Of a stretch of 64,000 nucleotides of DNA, positions 28,439 to 37,929 are shown one piece after another. Each line of letters begins with the position of its first letter. Positions within the stretch are counted from its first letter, which is position 1. The notes under the pieces are model-generated. The model worked only from the letters and a program-made list of their open reading frames with translations, was not told where the DNA came from and searched no databases. Position numbers and translations under genes: made by a program. The stretch covers positions 132,896 to 196,895 of the forward strand of contig JALHMI010000007.1 of assembly GCA_022844125.1 (NCBI GenBank), written 5' to 3'. This DNA comes from Pirellulales bacterium (GTDB lineage Bacteria; Planctomycetota; Planctomycetia; Pirellulales; PALSA-1355).

Positions 28439-29566
28439 CTACTTCGCGCCAACTAGACCCTTCGCAATGTTGTACGTCTTGATCGCGTTGGCGGTCGTTA
28501 GCGCGGGATTCGTCACCGGCGTGATCTTCGGGTCGGCGAGTTCTCCCTGCAGACCGCTGCCAGCCTGGGTAACAGTCGCCGGCTTCGTCACCGGGGGCGT
28601 GTAGGCTGCCTTGACCGGCTTCTCCTCCACCTTGGCAGTCGTCTCGGCCGCAGGCTTATCGCTCTCCTTGACGGCTGCTTTCTCCGGAGTAGGTTTCTCC
28701 GCCGTCTTTTCAGCCGGAGGAGCCGCGGCGGCGGGCGGCTGAGCAGGCGCCGCAGCCGGCGCGGGAGTCGCCGGCAGCGGTGTGGCAGCGCTTGCTGCGG
28801 GGCCCATGGGGGCCGCATAGCCCACATTTTCGACCTTGCCGCTGTCGTCGAACTTATGCTCTTTCACCCGGTCGAAGCGGCGCTCTGTACCCACCGAGCT
28901 GTTGGCCACGCTATCGGTCTTTTCTGTCTTGCGCTTGGCCAGCGGCGTGCGAATCTTCTCGCCCGCGAACGAAGTGCCGTCATAGATATTGCCGCGCTGG
29001 AACGGTCCCGTGCCCAGCAACCAGGTGTCTTTGGCGCTGCTTGCCACCTTGCGATTGCCCGACTGCCAGACCGGTTCGCCAGACATCCGGTCGTAGGCGA
29101 ACACGGCAATCTTGCACACCGCCTGTTGGCTGGTTCGTTTCGAGAGGGCGATTTCAGGTATCGCGGCAGCTCCGGTCGGCAGACCGGCAACATTGGGCAG
29201 ATTCGTGGCGGGCACACCGACCAGGACGTCGTTGCGGTTGGTGCCAAGCGCCCCGGCTCGGATTTCAACCACAAACTCGCAGTCCTCGGCCTTGTCCTTG
29301 ATGATGCAACCGCTGGCGAGCATGTGCTGGCGGAGCGTGCTGGTCACATAGTTCTGATCGAGCGTGGTCGCGATGAAGCGGGTGTCGAGGAAGACGCTGC
29401 AATCTTCGAGCGCGCTGAAGTCGATCTCGCTGATCGCGCGATCAACCGCGTCAGAGACCAGCAGTTGCTCGGTCGCCGTGCGCGGTGAGTCCGACCACTT
29501 GGTCGTTCCGCAGCCAACGGTCCCGGCGGCAGCCATCAGTAACATCACCCACAGACGCAAACGCAT
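28439..29566 (-). CDS. Lipoprotein with acid-rich C-terminus (DUF6655-like)
   Basis: 375 aa from MRLRLWVM; a start 37 codons upstream is in frame but would bury the signal peptide. A lipoprotein signal ends at GTVGC (Cys ~ residue 19). The folded part (RTATEQLLVSDAVDRAISEIDFSALED, SVFLDTRFI, LRQHMLASGCIIKDKAEDCEFVVEIRAGALGTNR) resembles a planctomycete family that I tentatively equate with DUF6655. From ~residue 240 it turns into Ala/Pro/Lys/Glu low-complexity sequence, likely disordered. Probably anchored in the outer membrane or periplasmic face of the inner membrane. Role unknown. It converges with rnd and lies downstream of typA on the same strand. Confidence 0.8.
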   Translation of the reverse strand: MRLRLWVMLLMAAAGTVGCGTTKWSDSPRTATEQLLVSDAVDRAISEIDFSALEDCSVFLDTRFIATTLDQNYVTSTLRQHMLASGCIIKDKAEDCEFVVEIRAGALGTNRNDVLVGVPATNLPNVAGLPTGAAAIPEIALSKRTSQQAVCKIAVFAYDRMSGEPVWQSGNRKVASSAKDTWLLGTGPFQRGNIYDGTSFAGEKIRTPLAKRKTEKTDSVANSSVGTERRFDRVKEHKFDDSGKVENVGYAAPMGPAASAATPLPATPAPAAAPAQPPAAAAPPAEKTAEKPTPEKAAVKESDKPAAETTAKVEEKPVKAAYTPPVTKPATVTQAGSGLQGELADPKITPVTNPALTTANAIKTYNIAKGLVGAK

Positions 29567-29730
29567 GTCGCTAAGGGTCTCACTTCCAGATTCAAGTAAC
29601 CGCCCGGCACTGAGAATTCCGCACAGGCGGCGTCCCCAAAAGGAGGCGGATTGTAGCGAAAGCGGGGCCACTGACAAACAGTGGTTTATGGGTCCTGGCC
29701 CTGCCGATTAAGCCGTTATGAAAAAACGAC

Positions 29731-31563
29731 TTACGGACGCTTGCGAGCCTGCTTGCGGCGCTCGATTTCGCTCAGCACTTGCTTCCGCAACCGGACGCTG
29801 CCAGGCGTGATTTCCACCAGCTCATCATCCTCGATGTACTCAAGCGCCGTTTCCAGTGACATCACGCGAGGCGGCTTCAGCAGGATGTTGCGGTCGCTTC
29901 CCGAGGCCCGCATGTTGGTGAGCTTCTTCTCCTTCGTCGGGTTCACGGCCATGTCTTCGGCGCGGCTGTTCTCACCCACGATCATTCCTTCGTAGACCAC
30001 GTCGCCCGGGCCGACGAACATTTCCGCCCGGTCCTGCAGGCCATCCAGCCCAAAGGCCACGGCCTTACCGCCAATCATCGATACCAGCACGCCGTTGGCC
30101 CGGCCCGTGATGTCCCCTTCCAGCGGGCGATACGACTCGAAACGATGGTGCATGATCGCCATTCCCTGGGTGGCATTCAGCAACCGGGTGCGAAGACCGA
30201 TGAGTCCCCGCGCGGGGATCGAGAACGACACGTGAGCGTACTCCCCCCGAGTATTCATTTCGAGCATCTGGCCCCGTCGAGCACCGACCTGCTCCATCAC
30301 CGTGCCCAGCTTGTCGTGCGGCACCTCCACGATCAGTTCCTCGAACGGCTCTTCGGTGATCCCGTCGCGCTCGCGCAGAATCACCTGCGGCTTGCCGACC
30401 GAAAGCTCGTAGCCTTCGCGGCGCATCGTTTCGATCAGGACGCTCAAGTGCAGCAGGCCCCGGCCACTCACCGCGTAGGCGTCGCTTCCCTCGACCTGCG
30501 CGACACGCAGGGCGACGTTCTTCTCAAGCTCCTTGTACAACCGATCGCGCAAGTGCCGGCTGGTCACGAACTTGCCTTCGCGACCGGCGAGCGGCGAGCT
30601 GTTGATGCTGAAGATCATCTGCAGCGTCGGTTCGTCGACGGCCAATCGCGGCAGTGCCCGGCGGGTAATCGGATCACTGATCGTATCGCCGATTTCCATG
30701 CCTTCCATACCGACGATGGCCACGATGTCGCCGGCCGAAGCGGTCGGCACTTCTTGCCGGCCCAGCTTGTCGAACGTGTACAGCGTGGTCACCTTGCACA
30801 GCGACTGGCGGTCGCCCGATTGCATCAGGGCAACCTGCTGCCCCTTGGTGATCGTGCCGGCGAAAATTCTTCCGACCGCGATCCGGCCCACATAATCCGA
30901 CCAGTCGAGCGTCGTGACCAGCATTTGCAGCGGGGCTTCCGCCTCGATGTCCGGTCCAGGAATATGTTCGAGCACCATGTCCAACAACGGCTGAATCGAG
31001 TCGCCCTTCACCGCTGGATCGTGCGTGGCATAACCGTCGCGGCCGCTGGCGTAAATGTGCGGGAAGTCAGCCAGGTGCTCGGCGCCCAGCTCCAAGAACA
31101 ATTCGAAAATCTCGTCGAGCACTTCACTCGGCCGCGCGTCGGGGCGGTCGATCTTGTTGATCACCACCAGCGGCTGCAGGCCCACTTCCAAAGCCTTCGT
31201 CAGCACAAATCGGGTCTGCGGCATCGGACCTTCGGCGGCGTCCACCAAGACGAGTGCACCACTGGCCATCCGCAACACGCGCTCCACTTCACCGCCGAAG
31301 TCGGCGTGGCCCGGCGTGTCGATGATATTGATTTTCATGCCGCGATACGGAATCGCGATGTTCTTGGCCAGGATCGTAATCCCCCGCTCGCGCTCCAGGT
31401 CGTTTGAGTCGAGGATGCAGTCCCCCTGAAGCTGGCTTTCGCGAAACTCGCCGCTCTGCCGCAACAGTGCGTCGACCAGGGTCGTCTTGCCGTGGTCAAC
31501 GTGGGCAATGATGGCAATGTTCCGGATATCTTCGCGTTGCATGACTGCGTTCGAAGTCGACAT
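29731..31563 (-). CDS. typA: Ribosome-binding GTPase TypA/BipA
   Basis: 610 aa, the usual size. G-domain motifs: G1 AHVDHGKT near 20, G3 DTPGHADF near 77, G4 NKID near 136. Then a domain II barrel, an EF-G-like domain III ([28 protein letters not shown]) and domain V ([26 protein letters not shown]), and the BipA-specific C-terminus ([55 protein letters not shown]). A translational GTPase needed for ribosome assembly or growth under stress such as cold. ATGs at codon 1 and codon 8 are both possible. It is read from a 419-bp upstream region shared with the divergent DUF11 gene. Confidence 0.97.
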   Translation of the reverse strand: MSTSNAVMQREDIRNIAIIAHVDHGKTTLVDALLRQSGEFRESQLQGDCILDSNDLERERGITILAKNIAIPYRGMKINIIDTPGHADFGGEVERVLRMASGALVLVDAAEGPMPQTRFVLTKALEVGLQPLVVINKIDRPDARPSEVLDEIFELFLELGAEHLADFPHIYASGRDGYATHDPAVKGDSIQPLLDMVLEHIPGPDIEAEAPLQMLVTTLDWSDYVGRIAVGRIFAGTITKGQQVALMQSGDRQSLCKVTTLYTFDKLGRQEVPTASAGDIVAIVGMEGMEIGDTISDPITRRALPRLAVDEPTLQMIFSINSSPLAGREGKFVTSRHLRDRLYKELEKNVALRVAQVEGSDAYAVSGRGLLHLSVLIETMRREGYELSVGKPQVILRERDGITEEPFEELIVEVPHDKLGTVMEQVGARRGQMLEMNTRGEYAHVSFSIPARGLIGLRTRLLNATQGMAIMHHRFESYRPLEGDITGRANGVLVSMIGGKAVAFGLDGLQDRAEMFVGPGDVVYEGMIVGENSRAEDMAVNPTKEKKLTNMRASGSDRNILLKPPRVMSLETALEYIEDDELVEITPGSVRLRKQVLSEIERRKQARKRP

Positions 31564-31982
31564 GAGTCTGGAGTCCTAGCCGTGTGCGGTCAGTGGGGGC
31601 CGAGCGGAGCAGCGTCCTGCCGTCGCGCGCTCGTGGCGGCCGTGGGAAGTTAAACCTGGCTCAACAGTCACCCTGGGGGGCAACGGTGAGTTAGGCCGCC
31701 TTGAGGTAGTTAAGTCCTTGATTCTACACAGCTAGTGGCAACTTACCTAGGTGGGTCGACTGCGGAATTCGTCCTCACATCAAAGCTGAACAATGCCTCC
31801 TTGCCAGCAGTCGGGTTTGTGCTGCCAATCGCCCACTAGACTACCGGACTTGCCCCAGTTCACCCGATTATGGGCCGTGATTGGCGTTTTCGCCAAAATC
31901 GGAAGACTCCCTCAAATCCGCCAACTTTAACGGCCGATAACGGAGACGAATTCCATTCAGTGCCTTTGTCGGGGAGCGTGCC
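31564..31982. other. Divergent promoter region between typA and the DUF11 gene
   Basis: 419 bp with no gene. The centre (31690-31800) is AT-richer than the flanks (TTGATTCTACACAGC, GCAACTTACCTAGG) and should hold the promoters, though no box pair is unambiguous. A small perfect hairpin, TTGGCG-TTTT-CGCCAA, lies at 31881-31896, about 85 bp before the DUF11 start. GGGGAG ends 5 nt before the ATG at 31983 and fits a ribosome site. Confidence 0.45.
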
Positions 31983-34268
31983 ATGCGCGGCCGATTTGCC
32001 ACTTTCGTCCTGGTTTCCACCTTCGGGCTCACGGCAGCCGCTAGCGCGCTTGCGCAGCAGGAGCCGCGTCGCCCGTCGATCAGCGAGCGCCTGCAACGCC
32101 TTCGCCAGGACGTATTCGGCCAAAGCGAAGACGTCGACAAACCGCAGCCCCAGCTCACGCCACAGCAGCTCAAGAATCAACCGACCGTCGCCGGCGCCGG
32201 CCGCAAGGTCATGGGAGCGAAACGCCCCGTCATGGTCGCGCCTCCCGGCCCTCAGCCGACGATCGCCACGGGCGAAATGGAAGTTCCCGCTCCGGCCAGT
32301 AGCACACCGGCCGGCATGCCCGGGCGCATGCAGGTCCAGTCCGCCCGCCGCGCACAGACGGGCGCCGGTCCCGTCACGATCATCACTCCGAACGCCACGG
32401 ACGACATGGACTCCATTCGCCGGCCCGTCGAAGAAGCTCGCCGCCGCGCAATGGGTGAGCCCGTTGACGTCGTCGAAGAAGGCGAGTCGGGTGAATTCAT
32501 CGAAGCCGTTCCGGTCGAGCCCAGCGAAGGAGCCGACGAGGGCGTCGAGACGATCGACGAAGCCGAGGTCGAAACCGAAGTCGAAGCCGTGCCGGCCGAG
32601 GAGGTCGCCAGCGAACCTGTCGAGGCCGAGGCCGAAGAGCCGGCTCTGACGGTTCCCAACAGTTCAAAGTTCTCGAACAACCTGCGTCCAGTCGCCGAGC
32701 CCGAAGTCGTTGAAGAACCGGCCGCAGAAACGCCGGCAGCGGCCGAACCTGTCGCGGCTGAACCGATTGCCGAAGCCCCCCTGGACGACGTTCTGTTCAC
32801 GACCAAGAGTCCCGTGCTGAGCGTGGCCGCCAGCGGACCGCGCACCGTGATGATCGGTAAAGAAGCCGAGTTCCTCGTCAAGGTAAGGAACACCGGCGCG
32901 CCCGCCAACAACATCGTGGTGAAGGTCGTGGTTCCCACCTATGCCGATGTGGCTTCGTGTCGCGGCAGCGTGGGATCGGCCCAGCCCCCTGTGCAGACCG
33001 AAATCAACTCGGGCATCGAATGGACCATTGACCGGCTGGACGAAGGGGGCGAAGAAACGCTTACCCTCAAGCTCGTGCCGCGGAAGAGCTCGCCGCTCGA
33101 CTTGGCGATCAGCTACAGCTTTGCTCCCGAAACTTCGCAGACCATGGTCGAGGTGCAGGAGCCCAAGCTGGCGATGAGCCTCACCGGTCCCAGCGAAGTG
33201 CTGTTCGGCCAGACCAAGGTTTACAAGCTTACGATCTCGAATCCCGGCAACGGCGATACGCACAACGTCTCGGTCACGTTGCTCCCGATTGGGCACGGCA
33301 GCGAAGCTCCGGGAACGCACAAGCTGGGCGACCTGGCCGCCGGCGAAAGCAAGACCATCGACATCGAGCTCACCGCCCGGCAAGCCGGCGCGATCGACAT
33401 CAAGGCCCAGAGCTTTGCCGAAGGCGGTCTCCGCGCCGAAGCGTCGCAAGAAGTTCGCGTCCGCCGCGCTGAGCTGAAGGTGGCCGTCGAAGCGCCCCAA
33501 GTAAAATACGCCGGCACGCCCTCGACCTACACGCTGCTGGTTGAGAACAAAGGCGATGCCCTGGCCGAAGGCGTCACGCTGTCGGCGATCCTGCCGGCCG
33601 ACGCGAAATTCCTTTCTGCCAGTGGCGGCCGATTGGATCCACAGCAGGCGCGCGTCAACTGGAACGTCGGCTCGCTGCCGGCCGGTGGCCAGCGCACCTT
33701 CGAACTGCAGTGTGCTCTGCATGCTCCGGGCGACAACCGTCTGCAGATCGCGGTCCAGGCGACTGGCGACTTGAGTGCCGCCACCACGTGCAACACCCAC
33801 GTCGAAGCGATCGCGGATCTGAAACTCGAGGTGCGCGATCCACAAGGACCGGTCGCCGTCGGCGACGAAGCCGTCTACGAAGTTCGCATCCTTAATCGCG
33901 GCACGAAGGCCGCCCAGGGCATCGATCTGGCAGTGTTCTTCTCCGACGGGCTGGAGCCGAGCGCTGCCGACGGCGGCACGCACGAACTTGGCGAAGGCCA
34001 GGTGATCTTCCAGGCCCTGCCGTCGCTCGGTCCAGGCGAGACTGCCGTTTACCACGTGCGTTCGAAAGCCGCCCAGGCAGGTAATCACGTGTTCCGCGCC
34101 GAAGTGCTGTGCGAATCACTCAGCACGAAGCTCGCCGCGGAAGAGGCCACGCACTTCTATGGCGACCAGCGCGTCGAACGCGTGGCGAAGCGCGAGCCGA
34201 CGCTGGCGAAGCCGCCCGCAGCCGAAGAGCCGCCGGCTGACGCCCCGCCGACGAATCCCTACGAGTAA
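31983..34268 (+). CDS. Secreted DUF11/CARDB repeat protein with acidic linker
   Basis: 761 aa. A signal peptide ends at ASALA (residue ~24). Residues ~25-150 are Gln/Pro/Arg rich, and ~155-265 form an extreme Glu/Val/Ala-rich acidic stretch (repeats of EVETEVEAVPAEE type). From ~275 there are about four DUF11-like immunoglobulin-fold repeats of ~110 residues, each with the pattern ...VRNTGAPANNIVVKV, ISNPGNGDTHNVSVTL, VENKGDALAEGVTLSAILP, ILNRGTKAAQGIDLAVFFSDG. The C-terminus ends in a Pro-rich tail (PPTNPYE). Such proteins are cell-wall or surface structural proteins in planctomycetes; the exact role is not known. It shares its strand with amtB 305 bp downstream, but that gene has its own promoter. 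Confidence 0.9.
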   Translation: MRGRFATFVLVSTFGLTAAASALAQQEPRRPSISERLQRLRQDVFGQSEDVDKPQPQLTPQQLKNQPTVAGAGRKVMGAKRPVMVAPPGPQPTIATGEMEVPAPASSTPAGMPGRMQVQSARRAQTGAGPVTIITPNATDDMDSIRRPVEEARRRAMGEPVDVVEEGESGEFIEAVPVEPSEGADEGVETIDEAEVETEVEAVPAEEVASEPVEAEAEEPALTVPNSSKFSNNLRPVAEPEVVEEPAAETPAAAEPVAAEPIAEAPLDDVLFTTKSPVLSVAASGPRTVMIGKEAEFLVKVRNTGAPANNIVVKVVVPTYADVASCRGSVGSAQPPVQTEINSGIEWTIDRLDEGGEETLTLKLVPRKSSPLDLAISYSFAPETSQTMVEVQEPKLAMSLTGPSEVLFGQTKVYKLTISNPGNGDTHNVSVTLLPIGHGSEAPGTHKLGDLAAGESKTIDIELTARQAGAIDIKAQSFAEGGLRAEASQEVRVRRAELKVAVEAPQVKYAGTPSTYTLLVENKGDALAEGVTLSAILPADAKFLSASGGRLDPQQARVNWNVGSLPAGGQRTFELQCALHAPGDNRLQIAVQATGDLSAATTCNTHVEAIADLKLEVRDPQGPVAVGDEAVYEVRILNRGTKAAQGIDLAVFFSDGLEPSAADGGTHELGEGQVIFQALPSLGPGETAVYHVRSKAAQAGNHVFRAEVLCESLSTKLAAEEATHFYGDQRVERVAKREPTLAKPPAAEEPPADAPPTNPYE

Positions 34269-34281
34269 AGTCGCTCTGCGA

Positions 34282-34306
34282 GACCGATGCCTGCCAGGCA
34301 TCGGTC
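34282..34306. repeat. Perfect 12-bp inverted repeat after the DUF11 gene
   Basis: GACCGATGCCTG and CAGGCATCGGTC are exact reverse complements separated by a single base, 13 bp after the stop codon. No T-run follows, so it is not a classic intrinsic terminator, but it is in the right place to end the DUF11 transcript before amtB. Confidence 0.55.
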
Positions 34307-34477
34307 GTAACTGCACGAAGCTACTGTGTTCGGGGCCATTTCACCTCCAGGATCGGCGCAGTTTTGCCGAGTCGCGCGGCGAACGCTGCTGGCAAACCGT
34401 GCATCGCGCCTAAAGACAGGTTTGCAGCAGATTTCCTAACCCTCTTCTAACAAGGGGCTTGCGCCGTGCTATCGGTT

Positions 34478-34494
34478 ATGGCACGGAACCTGCC
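34478..34494 (+). promoter_or_regulatory. Sigma-54 (-24/-12) promoter of amtB
   Basis: ATGGCACGGAACCTGCC matches the sigma-54 consensus TGGCACG-N4-TTGCA: GG at 34480-34481 and GC at 34492-34493 are exactly 10 nt apart. It stands about 80 bp upstream of the ammonium-transporter start, the usual setting for nitrogen-regulated amt genes. No NtrC-type enhancer palindrome (TGCAC-N-GTGCA) is visible in the ~180 bp upstream. Confidence 0.75.
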
Positions 34495-34563
34495 TAGAGC
34501 CCCCGCGCGACGGTTTGCGCCCACGTTGTTGGCGCACCGCCGCACAAAGTCCTTTACCTAAGC

Positions 34564-34569
34564 GGAGGT
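34564..34569 (+). promoter_or_regulatory. Strong ribosome binding site of amtB
   Basis: GGAGGT ends 4 nt before the ATG at 34574 and fixes that start. It is one of the few consensus Shine-Dalgarno sequences in this window. Confidence 0.8.
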
Positions 34570-34573
34570 CAGA

Positions 34574-36058
34574 ATGGTTAGTTTGCGCTACCGGTGCGTC
34601 TGCACGTGGATCCTCTTACTGGGATTAGTGCTGATCCCAACCCTCTTGCTGGCGCAGGAAACGTCCGCCGAACCGCCTGTCGCAGCCGACACAACTGGCG
34701 AGGCCGCGCCCGCGGAAGCCCCGGCCGAAGAGACTGCCGCCTCCGCGGCTCCCAATTACCAGGTCATGATCGACACCATGTGGGTCATGGTCGCCGGGTT
34801 CATGGTGTTTTTCATGAACCTCGGGTTCGCCTGCGTCGAGACCGGCATGTGCCGGCACAAGAACGCGGTGAACATCCTCTCGAAGAACTTCATTGTGTTC
34901 GCGGTCACCTCGATCGGTTTCTGGGTGCTCGGCTGGGGCCTGATGTTCGGTAACGGCACGGGCTTCATCGGTCAGAGCGGTTTGTGGTTCGTCGGCGGCG
35001 CCGACAACAGTCCGGCCGCACTGGATGCCTACCAAGGTGATTACTCGTCCATCGGCTGGACTGGCATTCCGCTGGCCGCCAAGTTCTTCTTCCAACTCGT
35101 GTTTGCTGGAACTGCCGCCACGATCGTCTCGGGCGCCGTGGCCGAGCGGATTAAGTACCACTCGTTCATCCTGTTCTCGTTCATCATGGCGATCGCCATC
35201 TATCCGGTCGTCGGGCACTGGATCTGGGGTGGCGGTTGGCTGGCCAGTCGCGGGTTCGTGGACTTCGCCGGTTCGACCGTGGTGCACTCGGTCGGTGGTT
35301 GGGCGGCACTCGCGGGTGTCTATGTCCTTGGCCCACGCCTCGGCAAATACGGCGCCGATGGCAAGATCCGGGCCATTCCCGGTCACAACCTGTTGGCTGC
35401 CACGATCGGCTGCTTGATCCTGTGGTTCGGCTGGTTCGGCTTCAACCCCGGCAGCACGATGGGCTTCGCCGATCCGACTGCCGTGGCCGAAATCGCGCTG
35501 ACCACGAATGCCGCCGCCGCCACGGGTGCCCTCGCCGCAACCGCGGTTGCCTGGGTGCTGCTTGGTAAACCCGATCTGGGCATGACGCTCAACGGCTGCC
35601 TGGCAGGCCTCGTGGCAATTACGGCTCCGTGCGCTTTCGTCTCTGTTCCGGTTGCCGGACTGATCGGAGCGATTGGTGGCGCACTCGTTGTCTTGGGTGT
35701 GCTGTTCTTCGACAAAATCCGCGCTGACGATCCGGTGGGCGCCACGAGCGTGCACTTGCTCAACGGCGTGTTCGGTACGCTTTGCGTTGGTCTGTTTTCC
35801 ATGCCCGACAAGATCGGCCGTAGCGGCAATGCCGAGCACAAGCCCGGCCTGTTCTATGGCGGCGGCACCGAGCAGTTTATGGACCAGCTTATCGGCGTGC
35901 TCGCTTGCGGCGGGTACGTGCTGGCCGTGGCCGGCCTGGCCTGGATCATCCTTAAGGTGACAGTTGGTATTCGCGTCACCGAAGCCGAGGAAATCGAAGG
36001 CCTCGACGTCGGCGAACACGGCAACCAGGCCTACTTCGGCTTCCAGTTCCAGGACTAG
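34574..36058 (+). CDS. amtB: Ammonium transporter (Amt/MEP family)
   Basis: 494 aa. The N-terminus is a signal peptide (residues 1-28, ends LLAQE) followed by an Ala/Glu/Pro linker to ~57; then eleven membrane helices. Typical motifs: MVAGFMVFFMNLGFACVETGMCRHKNAVNIL near 70-100, the first pore histidine in TVVHSVGGWAAL near 233, IPGHNLLAATIGCLILWFGWFGFNPGS near 275, and the second pore histidine in GATSVHLLNGVFGTL near 395. The cytoplasmic tail ends GLDVGEHGNQAYFGFQF, the region contacted by PII proteins. It imports ammonium in the inner membrane. A sigma-54 promoter precedes it. No glnK/glnB gene follows, which is unusual because the two are linked in most bacteria. Confidence 0.96.
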   Translation: MVSLRYRCVCTWILLLGLVLIPTLLLAQETSAEPPVAADTTGEAAPAEAPAEETAASAAPNYQVMIDTMWVMVAGFMVFFMNLGFACVETGMCRHKNAVNILSKNFIVFAVTSIGFWVLGWGLMFGNGTGFIGQSGLWFVGGADNSPAALDAYQGDYSSIGWTGIPLAAKFFFQLVFAGTAATIVSGAVAERIKYHSFILFSFIMAIAIYPVVGHWIWGGGWLASRGFVDFAGSTVVHSVGGWAALAGVYVLGPRLGKYGADGKIRAIPGHNLLAATIGCLILWFGWFGFNPGSTMGFADPTAVAEIALTTNAAAATGALAATAVAWVLLGKPDLGMTLNGCLAGLVAITAPCAFVSVPVAGLIGAIGGALVVLGVLFFDKIRADDPVGATSVHLLNGVFGTLCVGLFSMPDKIGRSGNAEHKPGLFYGGGTEQFMDQLIGVLACGGYVLAVAGLAWIILKVTVGIRVTEAEEIEGLDVGEHGNQAYFGFQFQD

Positions 36059-36332
36059 GAGTCCGCCTTGTAAACCCATTTCGCTTTGAACGAAGTCTGG
36101 CTCCAGCTTAGCCAGAAGGACGCCCTGGCTTGGGCGGCGTTGCTGCCCAGGCCAGGGTTGATTTCTCGCGCAGACGATCGCCACGCCCCTTCACCCTACT
36201 TTTCACTCACAGGCACAAGGCGCGTCCAATCCGCTCGCAGTGGTCGCGGATGGACCAAGCGAGACTCGCAAACTGCGGAGAAACGCCGTTTTTCGGAAGT
36301 GGCGCGCCGTTTGAACTAGGGTGTTATTGGCC

Positions 36333-36662
36333 ATGACACCCGGCACCCGTCAACAACTCGAAGAGCGACTCTCGCAGCTCGATGACGCCATCCTGACGCT
36401 GCGCCGGGGGTTCGCTCGCAAAGGAGAGCGCCCGCCAGAGGTCTGCACGTTGATGCAGAACGAGCGGAATGACATCGCCCGGCTGCTCAACGTCGACCGC
36501 GCGCTCGACAAGGCCGCCCGCAACATCGAGTGGACCACCGAAAGCCTCGAACACACGCCGCCGCTTGGCACACGGCGCTCGCGGGCTTCACTCTGGGACC
36601 GCGCCTGCGACTTCTGCCGTTCACTATTCAGCGATCCGCGACGCGACGACGCGCACGAGTAG
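36333..36662 (+). CDS. Small helical protein, unknown function
   Basis: 109 aa from the ATG at 36333 (MTPGTRQQ); a GTG four codons upstream is also in frame. It is predicted to be all-helical and highly charged (RQQLEERLSQLDDAILTLRRGF... NERNDIARLLNVDRALDKAARNIEWTTESLEH), with a basic, Cys-containing C-terminus. No known domain is recognised. The amino-acid composition looks like real protein, and the opposite-strand frame does not. It converges with corA, 7 bp away. Confidence 0.55.
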   Translation: MTPGTRQQLEERLSQLDDAILTLRRGFARKGERPPEVCTLMQNERNDIARLLNVDRALDKAARNIEWTTESLEHTPPLGTRRSRASLWDRACDFCRSLFSDPRRDDAHE

Positions 36663-36669
36663 CGCGCCC

Positions 36670-37803
36670 TCAGTGCGACTTTCCATTGACATCGGACGTC
36701 GGAAGCCGCCTCGCCCGATTGCCGCGCGGCAGCCAGTTCTTTCGCTTGAATAGCCACAGCAGTCCCCCGGCCACCGCGATCATCACGCCCCACACCGCGA
36801 AGTAGCCATACTTCCAACGCAGCTCGGGCATGTAGTCGAAATTCATGCCGTACACGCCCACGATGAAAGTCAGCGGAATGAAGATCGTGGCGATGACCGT
36901 CAGCACCTGCATCACCTCGTTCGTGCGATTGGCGATCGCCGAGTGATACAGGTCCATTAGGTTCGACGTCAATTCGCGATACGTTTCCACCAGGTCGATG
37001 ATCTGAAACGTGTGATCGGCGCAATCGCGCAGATACACCCGCGTCTCCTCGCAGATTTGCGGAATCGGATCGCGCACCAACTGATGCAGGGCTTCGCGCA
37101 GCGGCCAGATCGCCCGCCGCAGCACCAGCAGCTTGCTCTTCACCTGGTGCACGCGGGCCAGGATATCCGCATCGATGTCGCGAATGATCTCTTCTTCCAG
37201 GGTTTCAATCAGGTCGCCAAATCCCTCCAGGATCGGAAAGTACGAGTCGACCACCCCATCGAGCATCGCATACGCCAGGTAGTCCGGCCCCGAAGTGCGG
37301 ATGATCCCGCGTTCGCGGCGAATCCGTTCGCGCAGCGGGTCGAAGCAATCGCCCGGCAAATGCTGAAACGACACCAGGAAGTTCTTGCCCACGAACATGC
37401 CCAACTGATCGCTGGCCATCGTCGTGCCCCCTTCGAGCATCCGGGCGACGATAAACAGGTTGCCGTCGTATTGCTCGACCTTCGAGCGCTGGTGATCGTT
37501 CGAGGCGTCTTCCAGGGCCAAGGGATGCAACCCGAACAGATCGCCGAGCCGGCGGATCACGTCGATATCGCCCATGCCCTGCACGTTGACCCAGGTGACC
37601 TTATGCTGCTCGAGGATTTGCGGAAGCTGCTTGAGCTCGGCCGCGGTGCGCAGGTCGCGCTCCGTGAGCTTCTCGCCGTCGTAAGCCATCACGTGCACGG
37701 TTGGCCGCGGCGCTTGCGGATCGATCACCAGCGAGCCGGGCGTTGGTGGCGGCGCCGTGCGACGCTGATGCAGCATCTTGCGCAAGCGGTGCGATTTGCC
37801 CAC
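36670..37803 (-). CDS. corA: Magnesium/cobalt transport protein CorA
   Basis: 377 aa. The large N-terminal cytoplasmic domain carries TWVNVQGMGDIDVIRRLGDLFGLHPLALEDASN near 70-105, the typical CorA pattern. A long helix spans ~210-310. Two C-terminal membrane helices follow, with the family signature YGMNF in the loop at ~323 (VGVYGMNFDYMPEL) after TFIVG. The tail is basic (KRKNWLPRGNRARRL). It forms a homopentameric Mg2+/Co2+ channel of the inner membrane. Confidence 0.96.
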   Translation of the reverse strand: MGKSHRLRKMLHQRRTAPPPTPGSLVIDPQAPRPTVHVMAYDGEKLTERDLRTAAELKQLPQILEQHKVTWVNVQGMGDIDVIRRLGDLFGLHPLALEDASNDHQRSKVEQYDGNLFIVARMLEGGTTMASDQLGMFVGKNFLVSFQHLPGDCFDPLRERIRRERGIIRTSGPDYLAYAMLDGVVDSYFPILEGFGDLIETLEEEIIRDIDADILARVHQVKSKLLVLRRAIWPLREALHQLVRDPIPQICEETRVYLRDCADHTFQIIDLVETYRELTSNLMDLYHSAIANRTNEVMQVLTVIATIFIPLTFIVGVYGMNFDYMPELRWKYGYFAVWGVMIAVAGGLLWLFKRKNWLPRGNRARRLPTSDVNGKSH

Positions 37804-37929
37804 AGATGGTCCCTCGGATTTGGCCGATCGAGCGTTACTTGCTCGGCCGTATTGTAGCGGCCGACCCGAATCGTGAGAAACGCGCTATTGCCGCTCGACG
37901 CCTGCGCATCTACCGCTATCCTTATCGGC

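Noticed and set aside
30145-31407. 420-codon plus-strand open frame opposite typA
   Set aside because: typA is certain by its G-motifs; the antisense frame has no support.
34320-34477. NtrC enhancer upstream of the sigma-54 promoter
   Set aside because: No palindrome close to TGCAC-N5-7-GTGCA could be found by eye.
34625-36184. 519-codon minus-strand open frame opposite amtB
   Set aside because: amtB has all family motifs, a ribosome site and a promoter; the antisense frame is His/Glu/Asp-rich without any domain.
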